Positions 33,776-43,178 are shown, numbered from the stretch's first letter. The stretch: DNA of 64,000 nucleotides from Dyella acidiphila (GCF_014863405.1 NZ_JACZZA010000001.1:310001-374000); one strand, 5' to 3'. The notes: generated by a model not told the origin, from the letters alone. Made by a program: numbers and translations.

Positions 33776-35664
33776 TGTGCGGCATCGCCGGCCTGTGGAA
33801 CCTGCACGCCACGGAACCGATACCGCACGCGGCGCAGAAAACGCGCGGCATGTTGCGCGCAATGGCTCATCGCGGCCCGCAGGGCGATGCCTTCGTGCAG
33901 CGCGGGCCACTGTGCATGGCCAGCAACCGCCTGGCCATCCGCGGCGTGGATCAGCACCAGCCGCCGCTGCTCGAACACGAAGCCGGCATCGTGGTGGCCT
34001 GCAACGGCGAGATCGACAATCATCGCCTGCTGCGCCGCTCGCTCGCCCACGCCGGCCATTGCATCGCGCAGACCACCGATATCGCGGTGATCGCACCGCT
34101 CTATCTGGAAAAGGGCCTGCGCTTTCTTGAGCACCTGCATGGCGTGTTCGCACTGGCGTTATGGGACGAGCGCGCACAGCGGCTGATCCTGGCGCGCGAT
34201 CGCGCCGGCGAACGCCACCTCTATTACGCACGCACCGAGCAGGGGATTTATTTCGCCTCCGAACTGGCGGCCCTGCTGGGCGCGCAGACCGGCACCCAGC
34301 TGGACCGCGACGGCATCGCCCGCTACCTGCGCTCCGGTTACTGCGCGGCACCGGGTAGCCTGGTGAAAAATCACTACAAATTGAGCCCCGGCGAAGTCAT
34401 CGTGTTCGACCGCCACGGCGAACGCCACCAGCGCTATTGGGATTTTCCCAACACATCGCCGCAGGCGCAGACGCCCGCGCCCGCCGCTTTCGACCCGGTG
34501 TTCCGCAATGCCGTGCAACGGCAAAGCGATATCGATGTCGACTATGGCGTCCTGCTCAGCGGCGGCATCGACTCCGCCCTGATGACGGCAGTGGTGCGCG
34601 ATCTACGACCACAGAAAAAAATCAGCGCCTATTGCATCCGCTTCGCCGAGTCTTCCTTCGACGAAGGCGGCCACGCGGCGGAAATCGCCGCGCGACTCGG
34701 CTGCGAATTCGTGCCGGTGACCGTCGCTGCCGGCGACGTTCCCGGCACCCTGCGCGAACTGATTACCGCCACCGGCGAACCGCTGGCGGATCCAGCCTGG
34801 ATTCCGCTATCACTGGTCACTCGCCGTGCGGCACAGGATGTGCGCCTGCTGCTGGCCGGCGAAGGTGCCGACGAACTGTTCGGCGGTTATCCTACGTATC
34901 TCGGCGTACACTGGTCGGCGTATTACACGCAGCTGCCTAGACCCCTGCGTGCACTGGCGCAGAAGCTGATCGAACAACTGCCGACCAGCGACAAGAAAGT
35001 CACCCTCTCCTTCCTGCTCAAGCGCTTTGTGCGCGGCCAGGAACTGGATGGCCTCGCCCGCCATTTGCTGTGGACTGCCAACATCCCGCCACCCTGGCTG
35101 CAGCGCCTGGGCATCACACCGCCCAGCGATGACACCACCCACCACCCCGCCCGCCTGATCGATGCGCTGCAGCGCTACGACTTTGCCCACTCCCTGCCGG
35201 ATGCGCTGATGGCCAAGGCCGACCGCGGCGGCATGCTGCACGGGGTGGAGATCCGCGCACCGTTCCTGGATCAAGCGGTGATCGAATTCGCCGCCACGCT
35301 GCCGCTGCATGCGCGCATACGCGGCTTCACCACCAAAGCCTTCCTGAAAGACTACGCACGCCAATACCTGCCCGAGGCGGTAGTAACCCGTCGCAAGCGC
35401 GGACTCTCCGTGCCCTTGGCCTACTGGCTGCGCGAACCCCTGCACGGCTGGGCGCAAGCGCGCCTGTCCAGCAACGTGCTGGCGCAAGCCGGCATCAACA
35501 CCGATGCCGCACTGGAACTGCTCGCCGAACATCAGGCGCGATTGGCCGATCACTCACGCGCCATCTGGACCTTGCTGGTATTGAGCGAATGGCTGAGCTG
35601 GTTTGCGCAGCTGCCGCGCGAACCGGCGACCAGCGCAGCCAAGGTATACAGTGACGGGGTCTGA
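33775..35664 (+). CDS. Asparagine-synthetase-like glutamine amidotransferase
   Basis: 629 residues. N-terminal glutaminase domain with nucleophile Cys2 (MCGIAG) and MAHRGPQGDAF; C-terminal synthetase domain with the pyrophosphate loop SGGIDS (262-267) and GEGADELFGGY. It could make asparagine, but its length and its coupling to a membrane glycosyltransferase recall WbpS-like enzymes that amidate uronic-acid sugars of lipopolysaccharide. I favour the second role by context only. An 18-nt gap separates it from the GH89 gene. Confidence 0.88.
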   Translation: MCGIAGLWNLHATEPIPHAAQKTRGMLRAMAHRGPQGDAFVQRGPLCMASNRLAIRGVDQHQPPLLEHEAGIVVACNGEIDNHRLLRRSLAHAGHCIAQTTDIAVIAPLYLEKGLRFLEHLHGVFALALWDERAQRLILARDRAGERHLYYARTEQGIYFASELAALLGAQTGTQLDRDGIARYLRSGYCAAPGSLVKNHYKLSPGEVIVFDRHGERHQRYWDFPNTSPQAQTPAPAAFDPVFRNAVQRQSDIDVDYGVLLSGGIDSALMTAVVRDLRPQKKISAYCIRFAESSFDEGGHAAEIAARLGCEFVPVTVAAGDVPGTLRELITATGEPLADPAWIPLSLVTRRAAQDVRLLLAGEGADELFGGYPTYLGVHWSAYYTQLPRPLRALAQKLIEQLPTSDKKVTLSFLLKRFVRGQELDGLARHLLWTANIPPPWLQRLGITPPSDDTTHHPARLIDALQRYDFAHSLPDALMAKADRGGMLHGVEIRAPFLDQAVIEFAATLPLHARIRGFTTKAFLKDYARQYLPEAVVTRRKRGLSVPLAYWLREPLHGWAQARLSSNVLAQAGINTDAALELLAEHQARLADHSRAIWTLLVLSEWLSWFAQLPREPATSAAKVYSDGV

Positions 35665-35682
35665 GCTCCTTCGGAACACCGC

Positions 35683-37875
35683 ATGCGTCCCTCCATGCTT
35701 TGCCGCTGGCTTGTCTGCCTGAGCCTGCTGAGCTGCACCGCCGGCGCCTTCGCCAAGCCGCCCGCAAACTTCGATACCGCCCCTGCCCAAGCCGTCATCA
35801 CGCGACTGCTGCCACTGCAGGCCCGGCAATTCCAGCTCGGTACGCTATCGGCCCCGCCAGGCCACGAACGCTTCCGCATCGCGGCCGCCGATGGCCATAT
35901 CCGCGTCGAAGGCAGCACGCCCAGCGCCCTGCTGTTCGGCGTGAACTGGTATTTGAAATACGTGGCGCATGTACAGATCTCGCCCAATGGCGACCGCCTC
36001 GGCAACACTCCGTTTCCGCTGCCCACCGTCCCCATCGAGCGCGATACGCCATACGCGTACCGCTATGCCCTGAACGAAAATGTCGATGGCTACACCACGG
36101 CCTACTGGGATTGGCCGCGCTGGCAGCGCGAGATCGACGTACTGGCGCTGTCCGGCATCAATTCGATGCTGGTGGAACGCGGCATGGACAGCGTGCTGTA
36201 CCAGACCTTCCGCGATGCCGGCTACACCGACCAGGCGATTCGCCGGTGGATCACCCAGCCTGCGCACCAGAACTGGCAGCTGATGGGCAATATGTGCTGC
36301 TTCAACGGCCCGATCAGCACGGCGCTGATGCAAAAGCGCGCAGCGTCCGCACAGCAGATCATCGCGCGCCTGCGCGAACTCGGCATCACCCCGGTACTGC
36401 CCGGCTTCTACGGCATCGTGCCAGCGGATTTCCAGCACAAATTCCCGCACGCCCATGTAGTGCCGCAAGGCGAGTGGGCCGGCTTCACCCGCCCCGGCTG
36501 GCTGGATCCGCGCGATCCGCTATTCGCCAAACTCGCGGCCTCGTTCTACCGGCATCAACGCGAACTGTACGGCGACAGCAGCATCTACGACATGGAAGTG
36601 TTCCAGGAAGGCGGCAACTCCGGCGATGTGCCGATACCGGAAGCAGCGCGCGACGTACAACACGCCCTGCTCGCCGCCCATTCCGATGCACGCTGGATGA
36701 TGCTGGCGTGGCAGGGCAACCCGCGCCAGGACCTGCTCGCCGGCATCGATCGCCAACACGTACTGATCATCGACATCGATCACGATCGCATCCCGCGCGA
36801 CGATCGCCAGAAAGACTTCCAGGGCGCACCGTTCCTGTTCGGCGGCATCTGGGAATTCGGCGGCCGCACTACGCTGGGCGCCAATACGCGCAACATCACC
36901 GAACGCCTGCAGCGACTGGGCCGCAATAACCGCAACATGGCAGGCACCGCCGTATTCACCGAAGGCATGGATACCAATCCCTTCGCCTTCGACCTGTTCA
37001 CCGAGATGGCCTGGCGCAGTGAGCCGGTGGATCTTTCCGCCTGGACCGCCGACTACGTGCAACGCCGCTATGGCGCTGCCGATCCGCATGCAGAGGCTGC
37101 CTGGAAGGTGTTGCTGAAGACCGCCTACGACATCCGCATCGATGACGTGGAATTTCATAGCGAACGCGATGCGGCGCAGGAATCGTTGTTCGATGCCCAG
37201 CCCAGCCTGACCGTCAACCGTGCTTCCAACTGGTCACCGGAGGCGATGCGCTACAGCGCCGAGGATTTCAAGCACGCATTGCCCGAACTGCTGCAAGTTG
37301 CGCCGGCGCTGCGTGGCAGTGAGACCTATCAGTACGACCTGGTCGATGTTGCGCGCCAGACGCTGGCCAACGAAAGCCGGTTATTGCTGCCGCAGATCAA
37401 GGCGGCCTACGACGGCAAAAACCGTGCTGATTTCGATGTGCTGAGCAAGCGTTGGCTGCAGTTGATGGATCTGCAAGATGCGTTGCTTGCTACGAACCGC
37501 AACTTTCTGGTCGGCCAGTGGTTGTCGCGAGTGGATGGCTGGGCTTCTTCGCCGGAGGAGCGCACGCTGCTGGAGTATGACGCGCGGTCGCTGCTGACTA
37601 CCTGGGGGGATCGCAAGGCTAGCGAGGGGGCGAGTCTGCACGATTATGGGAATAAGGATTGGGCGGGGCTGACGCGGGATTATTACCGGGTGCGGTGGGG
37701 GATGTTTTTTTTGGCGCTGGATGAGTCGTTGCGGACGGGGAAGCCGGTGGTGGCGGTGGATTGGTTTGCAGTGGGGGATGCTTGGAATCGTGGGGAGCAG
37801 CGGTATTCCGATCATGGGGTTGGGGATGCTTATGCTGTTGCGAGTTTGGTGGCGCGGGTGTTGCGATTGCCTTGA
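35683..37875 (+). CDS. GH89 alpha-N-acetylglucosaminidase, exported
   Basis: 730 residues. Signal peptide MRPSMLCRWLVCLSLLSCTAGAFA, N-terminal domain, then the catalytic barrel with YWDWPRWQREIDVLALSGIN, a typical GH89/NAGLU signature. Likely catalytic Glu309 (MEVFQEGG) and Glu427 (TEGMDTNPFAFDLFTEM). Releases terminal alpha-GlcNAc from glycans, probably in the periplasm. Last gene of the LABN-transferase-amidotransferase block. From about 37600 to the stop, codons switch to G/T endings (GGG eight times), unlike the C-ending use before it. Confidence 0.9.
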   Translation: MRPSMLCRWLVCLSLLSCTAGAFAKPPANFDTAPAQAVITRLLPLQARQFQLGTLSAPPGHERFRIAAADGHIRVEGSTPSALLFGVNWYLKYVAHVQISPNGDRLGNTPFPLPTVPIERDTPYAYRYALNENVDGYTTAYWDWPRWQREIDVLALSGINSMLVERGMDSVLYQTFRDAGYTDQAIRRWITQPAHQNWQLMGNMCCFNGPISTALMQKRAASAQQIIARLRELGITPVLPGFYGIVPADFQHKFPHAHVVPQGEWAGFTRPGWLDPRDPLFAKLAASFYRHQRELYGDSSIYDMEVFQEGGNSGDVPIPEAARDVQHALLAAHSDARWMMLAWQGNPRQDLLAGIDRQHVLIIDIDHDRIPRDDRQKDFQGAPFLFGGIWEFGGRTTLGANTRNITERLQRLGRNNRNMAGTAVFTEGMDTNPFAFDLFTEMAWRSEPVDLSAWTADYVQRRYGAADPHAEAAWKVLLKTAYDIRIDDVEFHSERDAAQESLFDAQPSLTVNRASNWSPEAMRYSAEDFKHALPELLQVAPALRGSETYQYDLVDVARQTLANESRLLLPQIKAAYDGKNRADFDVLSKRWLQLMDLQDALLATNRNFLVGQWLSRVDGWASSPEERTLLEYDARSLLTTWGDRKASEGASLHDYGNKDWAGLTRDYYRVRWGMFFLALDESLRTGKPVVAVDWFAVGDAWNRGEQRYSDHGVGDAYAVASLVARVLRLP

Positions 37876-37907
37876 GTTTTTTGCGTGACATTTCGTTGGT
37901 GGGTGAG

Positions 37908-38558
37908 ATTGCCTGCGGCGCTTTCGGCCCCTGCGGGCCCGAGTCACTTTTCTTTGCGTGCCCAAAGAAAAGTAACCCAAAGAAAGGGCACCCCGAGGGA
38001 GCGCTTGATGGGCGTCCTGCCCATCAAGTGCGTGAAGGGGCGGTGGGGTTTTTCGACAGCACTTCCTGTGCTGACGAAAAACAAGCCGGCATCCATGCCG
38101 GCTTCCCTGCGGGCTGATCCACCGCCCCTCCACCGCTCCCTAGGGGCCCCACCAAGAGCTGCGTGCCTTCCTGGCACGCACTCGGGGCCAGCGCTTTGCG
38201 CTGGAAAAGCACGTAGCCCCACCATTCCGCAAAGGGCATCGTTACGGAGAGCCCCATGCTCTACCGGCGCAAGCCGGCAAACAGTGCGCGCCAGGATGGC
38301 GCGCTGCTCTACCCGGGGCCCCTAGGGAGCGGTGAAGGGTGGGAGGACAAGGCCACGCAGGGGGCATGGGCACGACGCCCATGCCTTTTCGTCAGGGCAG
38401 GATGCCCTGTCGAAAAGCCCCTCCCACCCTTCACGCACTTGATGGGCAGGACGCCCATCAAGCGCTCCCTCGGGGTGCCCTTCTCTTTGGTTACTTTCTC
38501 TTGGGCACGCAAGAGAAAGTGACTCGGGCCCGTAGGGGCCGAAAGCGCCGCAGGCAAT
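37908..38558. repeat. 651-bp imperfect inverted repeat element
   Basis: Two facing copies of a roughly 300-bp unit. The outermost 125 bp of each arm are nearly identical (left from GCCTGCGGCGCTTTCGG at 37911, right ending in CCGAAAGCGCCGCAGGC at 38555); both arms also share CGCTCCCTAGGGGCCCC near 38136 and 38321, and weaker pairing continues to a centre about 38215-38255. The blocks resembling AAGAAAAGTAACCCAAAG and GGCACCCCGAGGGAGCG are seen as intergenic repeats in many Proteobacteria. Several short frames inside are composition artefacts. No transposase. Confidence 0.88.
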
Positions 38559-38608
38559 GGCACAGATCAACGCGACATGCATACCTGAGGCCGAAGGAAC
38601 AGACATCC

Positions 38609-38814
38609 GTTGGGTTACGCTGCGCTAACCCAACCTACTTGGCTGCATCGCGATGCGATGAGTGTTGGGGCAAGCGCGAGCAACCCCACCCCAGCCCTCC
38701 CCTGCCAAGCAGGGGAGGGAGCAGATCGACGCGACGTCCAAAACCAGGCCAAAGGAACAGGCATCTGTTGGGTTGCCCCCCGGATCAAGTCCGAAGTAGC
38801 CCAACCTACGCACA
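38609..38814. repeat. Palindromic repeats, copies d and e, with CCCTCCCCTGC hairpin between
   Basis: Copy d: GTTGGGTTA-N8-TAACCCAAC at 38609-38634. Between them is an 11-bp hairpin CCCTCCCCTGC-CAA-GCAGGGGAGGG at 38695-38719, the same type as in the 70-bp array near 17800. Copy e (38767-38814) is degenerate, GTTGGGTT...AGCCCAAC. Lies between convergent genes, so it may end transcription from both sides. Confidence 0.85.
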
Positions 38815-38840
38815 GCACGTTGGCCACGAAGGGGGAGCGG

Positions 38841-39596
38841 TCAGCGCAGACCCAGCGCAGCGCGTGCCGCATGACGGAAGCGACGACTAAGATCCAGACG
38901 CGTGCCATCGTGCAACACCACCTCAGCATGCCCCTGAAACAGCGTATGCACTTCACGGATCCGATCCATGTTCACCACGATGCTGCGATGGATGCGCAGG
39001 AAATGATTAGGATCCAGCGCCTCGCACAGATGCCGCAGCGTTTCGCGATGCAGGTAAGCATGGCCGCCAGCATGGATGCGCACATAGTTATCGTCGGCAC
39101 GGATCCAGTCGATCTCCGCCACCGGAATCACCGTGCTGCGCTCGGCCACCTGCACGCTGATGCGCTTGAGATAAGACTTGCCACTATCGGCCACGCTGAC
39201 CTGAGTGACATCCTGCAAGCCGCGCCAATGCCGGCGCACGCGGTCCATCGCCTGATCGAAGCGCAACTGGTCGATCGGCTTGAGCACGTAATCAATCGCA
39301 TTGGCATCGAAGGCGCGTAGGGCGTGATCGGCGAAGGCGGTGGTGAATACCACCAGTGGCAGCGCCTCCGACGCGTGGCCGTTGCCCAGCAATTTGAAGC
39401 CACTGCCGCCCGGCATCTGGATATCCAGGAACACCAGGTCAGGTGCCAACGCCGCAATCGCCTGCCGCGCCTCCTGCACGTTGCCGCACTCGCCGACCAC
39501 GTCGATATCGGTATGCACGGCCAATGCCTGGCGCACGGCCAGGCGCGCCAGCACTTCGTCGTCTACCAGCAGGGCACGCATGCGCGGCGCGCTCAT
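38841..39596 (-). CDS. LytTR-family response regulator
   Basis: 251 residues. Receiver with acidic DDE (12-14) and phospho-acceptor Asp58 in LVFLDIQMPGG, Lys in VLKPID; C-terminal LytTR DNA-binding domain (about 140-250) with IRADDNYVRIH, LRIHRSIVVN. AlgR/LytR-type regulators control envelope, exopolysaccharide or virulence genes. Start ATG 39596 overlaps the kinase stop by 4 nt (ATGA), translationally coupled. Repeats d/e lie beyond its stop. Confidence 0.93.
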   Translation of the reverse strand: MSAPRMRALLVDDEVLARLAVRQALAVHTDIDVVGECGNVQEARQAIAALAPDLVFLDIQMPGGSGFKLLGNGHASEALPLVVFTTAFADHALRAFDANAIDYVLKPIDQLRFDQAMDRVRRHWRGLQDVTQVSVADSGKSYLKRISVQVAERSTVIPVAEIDWIRADDNYVRIHAGGHAYLHRETLRHLCEALDPNHFLRIHRSIVVNMDRIREVHTLFQGHAEVVLHDGTRLDLSRRFRHAARAALGLR

Positions 39597-40660
39597 GGAC
39601 GGCGTTCCACAAAAGGAAAGCGCAGCAGCACCTCGGTACCGCCGCCCTGGCGCGGCCGCAGTTCCATCGTGGCCGCGCCGCCGAACGTGGCCTGCAGGCG
39701 CTCGCGCGTATTGCGCAGGCCCACGCCTTCCACCAGTCCGCCTGCAGGCAGGCCCAAGCCATCGTCTTCGACCTGCAGATGCAGTTCCGCGCCAACGCGG
39801 CGTGCCGACACGCGTAATTGACCACCGCCGGTTTTCGCCAGCAGGCCATGACGCAGCGCATTCTCCACCAGCGGCTGCAGGATCAGGCTGGGCACCAGTG
39901 CGTGGCTCGCTTCGCCAATATCCAGCTGCGTTACCAGCCGATCCTGGAAGCGCACTTCCTGGATATCCAGATACGACTTCAGGCACTGCATTTCACGCGC
40001 CAGGCTTACCTGCTGCGCATGGCGCTCCTCCAGCGTCAGCCGCAGAAAATCGCTGAGCAGCACGATCATCCGCTTGGCCTGCGACGGATCGGCCAGGGTC
40101 AGGGCGGAAATCGCATTGAGCGTGTTGAACAGGAAATGCGGCTGCAGCTGCATGCGCAGCACCTGCAGCTGCGATTGCGTGAGCTGGGTCTCCAGCTGCG
40201 CATTGCGTAGGCGCTCGTCGCGCAGCGAGTGGCGCGAGGCGATGCCGCGCAACACCACCAGCATCAGCCAGTAGGTCAGCAAGGCGAGATGGAATTTGTA
40301 GATGCCCTCGTTATGCAGCAGGTCGGTGAAGGTATAGACGCTGCCCTTGGGATTGGGGCCGCACACGTTCCAGAAGATCAGCAGCATCAGTACGCTTTGC
40401 ACCACTGCCAGCGAGAGGCTGCACGGCAAGTGCAGGCTCCAGTAGCGCCGCCAGCTTTGCGCGCCGAGGCGGCCCAGCCACGCCACCAGCGGCGTCAGCA
40501 GCATCCACAAGTAGAAATCCGCAAAGTTCCACACCAGCGGGCGAAACCAGCTCACCGGATGGCCTTCGCTGATCGAGCCGAACACCTGGCTGGTCGCATA
40601 CGACAGCGCCAGCACCGTCCAGAAGACGAAGGTGATCGCGATGGTTTTCCATTTGGACAT
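39593..40660 (-). CDS. LytS/YehU-type sensor histidine kinase
   Basis: 355 residues. About four N-terminal transmembrane helices (TIAITFVFWTVLALSYATS, ADFYLWMLLTPLVAWLG, SLSLAVVQSVLMLLIFW, FHLALLTYWLMLVVL), a short coiled-coil linker and the His_kinase domain with phospho-acceptor His175 in QLQPHFLFNTLNAISA, then the ATPase N box LVENALRHG and VEDDGLGLP. It signals to the LytTR regulator encoded downstream. No periplasmic sensor domain is present, so the signal is probably in or near the membrane. Confidence 0.93.
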   Translation of the reverse strand: MSKWKTIAITFVFWTVLALSYATSQVFGSISEGHPVSWFRPLVWNFADFYLWMLLTPLVAWLGRLGAQSWRRYWSLHLPCSLSLAVVQSVLMLLIFWNVCGPNPKGSVYTFTDLLHNEGIYKFHLALLTYWLMLVVLRGIASRHSLRDERLRNAQLETQLTQSQLQVLRMQLQPHFLFNTLNAISALTLADPSQAKRMIVLLSDFLRLTLEERHAQQVSLAREMQCLKSYLDIQEVRFQDRLVTQLDIGEASHALVPSLILQPLVENALRHGLLAKTGGGQLRVSARRVGAELHLQVEDDGLGLPAGGLVEGVGLRNTRERLQATFGGAATMELRPRQGGGTEVLLRFPFVERRP

Positions 40661-40833
40661 GCGCGCTAGTGTGCGAACGGCGAGCGGGCTTGGGAAGTGT
40701 CAGGTGGCGCATGACCGCTCACCCTGCCGATCCGACCGCTTGCCCCACCGCCATGGCGCTGGTCACAAAGCCACTGCGCCCCGCGCACGTCGCGCACATG
40801 CTGGCGTGGCCTTCCCACTGCAAGGAAACCACC

Positions 40834-41352
40834 ATGACCGTCACCAACTATCGCCGCTCGATGCTGTTGATGGGCGTGCTCGTTGCCGCCCTGCTCGCCG
40901 TTGCCGTGCACTATCCGCGCACCATCGATGCCGATGCCGGCGATGCGGCCAATGCCGACGAAACCGCCCATAGCGAAGCCGGCGTGCTGGCCCTGGAACA
41001 GCACTGGAGCATTGCCGAAATGGCCGGCGACACCGGCTGGCTGGAGCAGATGCTGGCACCCGGCTTCCGTTCGGTCAGCAATGACGGCAGCGTGCACGAC
41101 AAGCAGGCGATCGTGGCCGGCGCGGCCAAGCGCAAGGGCACCAGTCTGGCGCAGGCGCAGCGCCAGTTCGCCGACTACCAGCAACAGCACCCCTACGGCA
41201 GCGCGGTGCTGATCCAGGGCGACACCGCCGTGGTGTCGTTCTATGACCCGGCGCTGGGGCCGCAAAAGGGCGTTAAATCGGCCGATATCTTTGTCTACGC
41301 CGACGGCGGCTGGCATGCCTTCTATTCCCAGCACACGGGGCTGAACAAGTAG
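40834..41352 (+). CDS. Exported SnoaL/DUF4440-like (NTF2-fold) protein
   Basis: 172 residues. N-terminal signal or anchor (SMLLMGVLVAALLAVAVHY) then an NTF2-like domain: VLALEQHWSIAEMAGDTGWL, MLAPGFRSVSNDGSVHDKQAIV, VVSFYDPAL and WHAFYSQHTGL. Such domains bind small molecules or act as enzymes; no specific role is evident. AAGGAA 6 nt before ATG 40834. Divergent from the LytS-type kinase, so it may be a target of that system. Confidence 0.78.
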   Translation: MTVTNYRRSMLLMGVLVAALLAVAVHYPRTIDADAGDAANADETAHSEAGVLALEQHWSIAEMAGDTGWLEQMLAPGFRSVSNDGSVHDKQAIVAGAAKRKGTSLAQAQRQFADYQQQHPYGSAVLIQGDTAVVSFYDPALGPQKGVKSADIFVYADGGWHAFYSQHTGLNK

Positions 41353-41393
41353 CTGAAGTTTTCCGGCCGCCGGCCGATAGCCTCCGTAACCGG

Positions 41394-41418
41394 CCTTGCC
41401 TGGCACACCCAGGCAAGG
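41394..41418 (+). terminator. Hairpin after the NTF2-like gene
   Basis: Perfect 10-bp stem CCTTGCCTGG/CCAGGCAAGG, loop CACAC, 40 nt past the stop; only a weak T-rich tail (TCTTCG). Confidence 0.55.
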
Positions 41419-41436
41419 TCTTCGCCGGAGAACTGC

Positions 41437-42030
41437 ATGATCAGCTCGCGCCCGAATCTCGTCTATCTGAAAGCCGCCTGGGCGGCGCACGCCAGCATCA
41501 GTGCCGAGAACTGCAAGCAGAGTTATGACCAGGCCGGCATCCATTTCGAGCGCGTGAATCATTCCTGGATCGTGCGCAAGAACGATACGCAGGTATCCAC
41601 CATGCCGCTGCGCTATACGCGGCAGGAACTGCGCATGGGCTTTCTGGGCCGCATCGAGATGGAGGCGCGCAAAGCTGCCGCGGAAGTGGAAGGCGGTTTG
41701 CTGCGCGACCTGCTGCTGCCGGAGAACTACACGATGATCGTGGAGCTGGAGCAATCCATGCGCCACCTGCGCAAGCGCGGACAGCGTGCGCTGAGCATCC
41801 TGATCGGCCCCAACGCGCCGACCGCTGCCCCGGCCTATGTGGAAATTCTGGTCTTCCTCGACGCACCCCGCGCCTGCCTGTTTGCCTATTCCGACGGTGT
41901 CGATGCCCTGACCCAGCTGCCCAAGCGCCAGCGCCATCCGCGCGCGAGCAGCTATGCGGAGCTGGCGCAGATGCTGGCCGGCACCATCAACGATGCGTTC
42001 AATGAGGTGCTGCTGCCGGAAGCGGCATAA
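41437..42030 (+). CDS. Hypothetical cytoplasmic protein, 197 aa
   Basis: No signal peptide, mostly alpha/beta. Internal segments such as KAAWAAHASISAENCKQSY, LRDLLLPENYTMIVELEQSM and APRACLFAYSDGVDALTQLP suggest a compact fold. Not recognised. GGAG 7 nt before ATG 41437 supports the start. Preceded by a hairpin and followed by repeat DNA, so probably monocistronic. Confidence 0.7.
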   Translation: MISSRPNLVYLKAAWAAHASISAENCKQSYDQAGIHFERVNHSWIVRKNDTQVSTMPLRYTRQELRMGFLGRIEMEARKAAAEVEGGLLRDLLLPENYTMIVELEQSMRHLRKRGQRALSILIGPNAPTAAPAYVEILVFLDAPRACLFAYSDGVDALTQLPKRQRHPRASSYAELAQMLAGTINDAFNEVLLPEAA

Positions 42031-42054
42031 GCTTCCACCGCAGTGCTGCTCTAC

Positions 42055-42200
42055 TCCCTCGCCCCTGCGGGGTGAGAGGCCGAGGCTTGCCTCACCGCCC
42101 ATAAGAACCCGAGCATCTTCGCCACGCTGTTTGACGATGCTTTGCATATCGCGCGAGGCTGCCCCTCACCCCAGCCCTCTCCCCAGAGGGGAGAGGGAGC
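42055..42200. repeat. Hairpin repeat pair upstream of bestrophin gene
   Basis: Hairpin CTCGCCCC-TGC-GGGGTGAG at 42058-42076 and CCCTCTCCCC-AGA-GGGGAGAGGG at 42175-42197, the latter preceded by CACCCCAG. The sequence style matches the CCCTCCCC hairpins near 17800 and 38700. Nothing else is visible in the 236-nt intergenic gap. Confidence 0.75.
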
Positions 42201-42266
42201 ACCATCCGGCGCAAATAGCGCACTTCGCTATGATGGCCTCCCGCACGCCCTACGCTGCCCGCCATC

Positions 42267-43178
42267 ATGATCGTCCGCCCCCGCCCCAACTGGTTCCGCA
42301 TGCTGCTGGTAGTGCGCGGATCGGTGCTGCCGGCGATTCTGCCGCAGTTGCTGATCACGCTCGCCTTCGCGCTGCTCGTTACGTTGCTGCACGGGCGCGT
42401 GTTTGTGTGGAAGGTCTCGCTGACTTTCGTGCCGTTCTCGCTGATCGGCCTGACCCTGGCGATCTTTCTGGGCTTTCGCAACAACACCAGCTATGCGCGT
42501 TATTGGGAAGCACGCGTGCTGTGGGGCGAAGTGCTCAACGACACCCGCTCGCTGGCGCGGCAGGCGCTGACCCTGGTGGACGGACCGGCACCAAGCCGCA
42601 TCTTCGTGCATCAGCTGATCGCCTTCGTGCATGCGCTGCGTCATCAGCTGCGCGGTACCGATCCGGCAGCCGATCTCGACACATGGCTGTCTGACGAAGC
42701 GCGCCAGCGTTTGCAAGGTGCGCGCTATAAGCCATCCGCGATCCTGCTGATGGCCGGCGAATGGTTGCGCGAGCGGCGACGGCAGGGTGAGCTGGCCGCG
42801 CCGCTGGTGCAGGCGATGGAAGTGCATATGGGCCATCTCAGCGATGCGCTGGGCGGCTGCGAGCGCATTGCCGGCACGCCGATTCCGTTTACCTATGCGG
42901 TGATCATCCATCGCACGGTGTATCTGTACTGCCTGCTGCTGCCGTTCGGCCTGGTCGATTCGATCGGCAGCATGACGCCGCTGATCGTCACCTTTATCGC
43001 CTATACCTTCTTTGCACTGGAAGCGCTGAGCTCGGAAATCGAGGAGCCCTTCGGCACCGAGCCCAACGATCTGCCGCTGGATGCCATGTGCGAAGGCATC
43101 CAGGCCACTTTGCTGGAACTGCTCGGCGAACGCGACCTGCCCGCAGCGCCCAAACCGGTCAACTACGTGCTCAGCTAA
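42267..43178 (+). CDS. Bestrophin-family membrane protein
   Basis: 303 residues. Starts MIVRPRPNWFRMLLVVRGSV, followed by two helices and LGFRNNTSYARYWEARVLWGEVLNDTRSLARQ, a hallmark of bacterial bestrophins; later PFGLVDSIGSMTPLIVTFIAYTFFALEALSSEIEEPFG contains the conserved acidic cluster. Bacterial homologues form pentameric channels, mostly for cations such as Na+ (KpBest type). Physiological role is not known. Confidence 0.92.
   Translation: MIVRPRPNWFRMLLVVRGSVLPAILPQLLITLAFALLVTLLHGRVFVWKVSLTFVPFSLIGLTLAIFLGFRNNTSYARYWEARVLWGEVLNDTRSLARQALTLVDGPAPSRIFVHQLIAFVHALRHQLRGTDPAADLDTWLSDEARQRLQGARYKPSAILLMAGEWLRERRRQGELAAPLVQAMEVHMGHLSDALGGCERIAGTPIPFTYAVIIHRTVYLYCLLLPFGLVDSIGSMTPLIVTFIAYTFFALEALSSEIEEPFGTEPNDLPLDAMCEGIQATLLELLGERDLPAAPKPVNYVLS

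Noticed and set aside
37944-38606. Several short open frames in the 651-bp inverted repeat
   Set aside because: They appear in matching positions of both arms and give the low-complexity peptides typical of translated repeat DNA.
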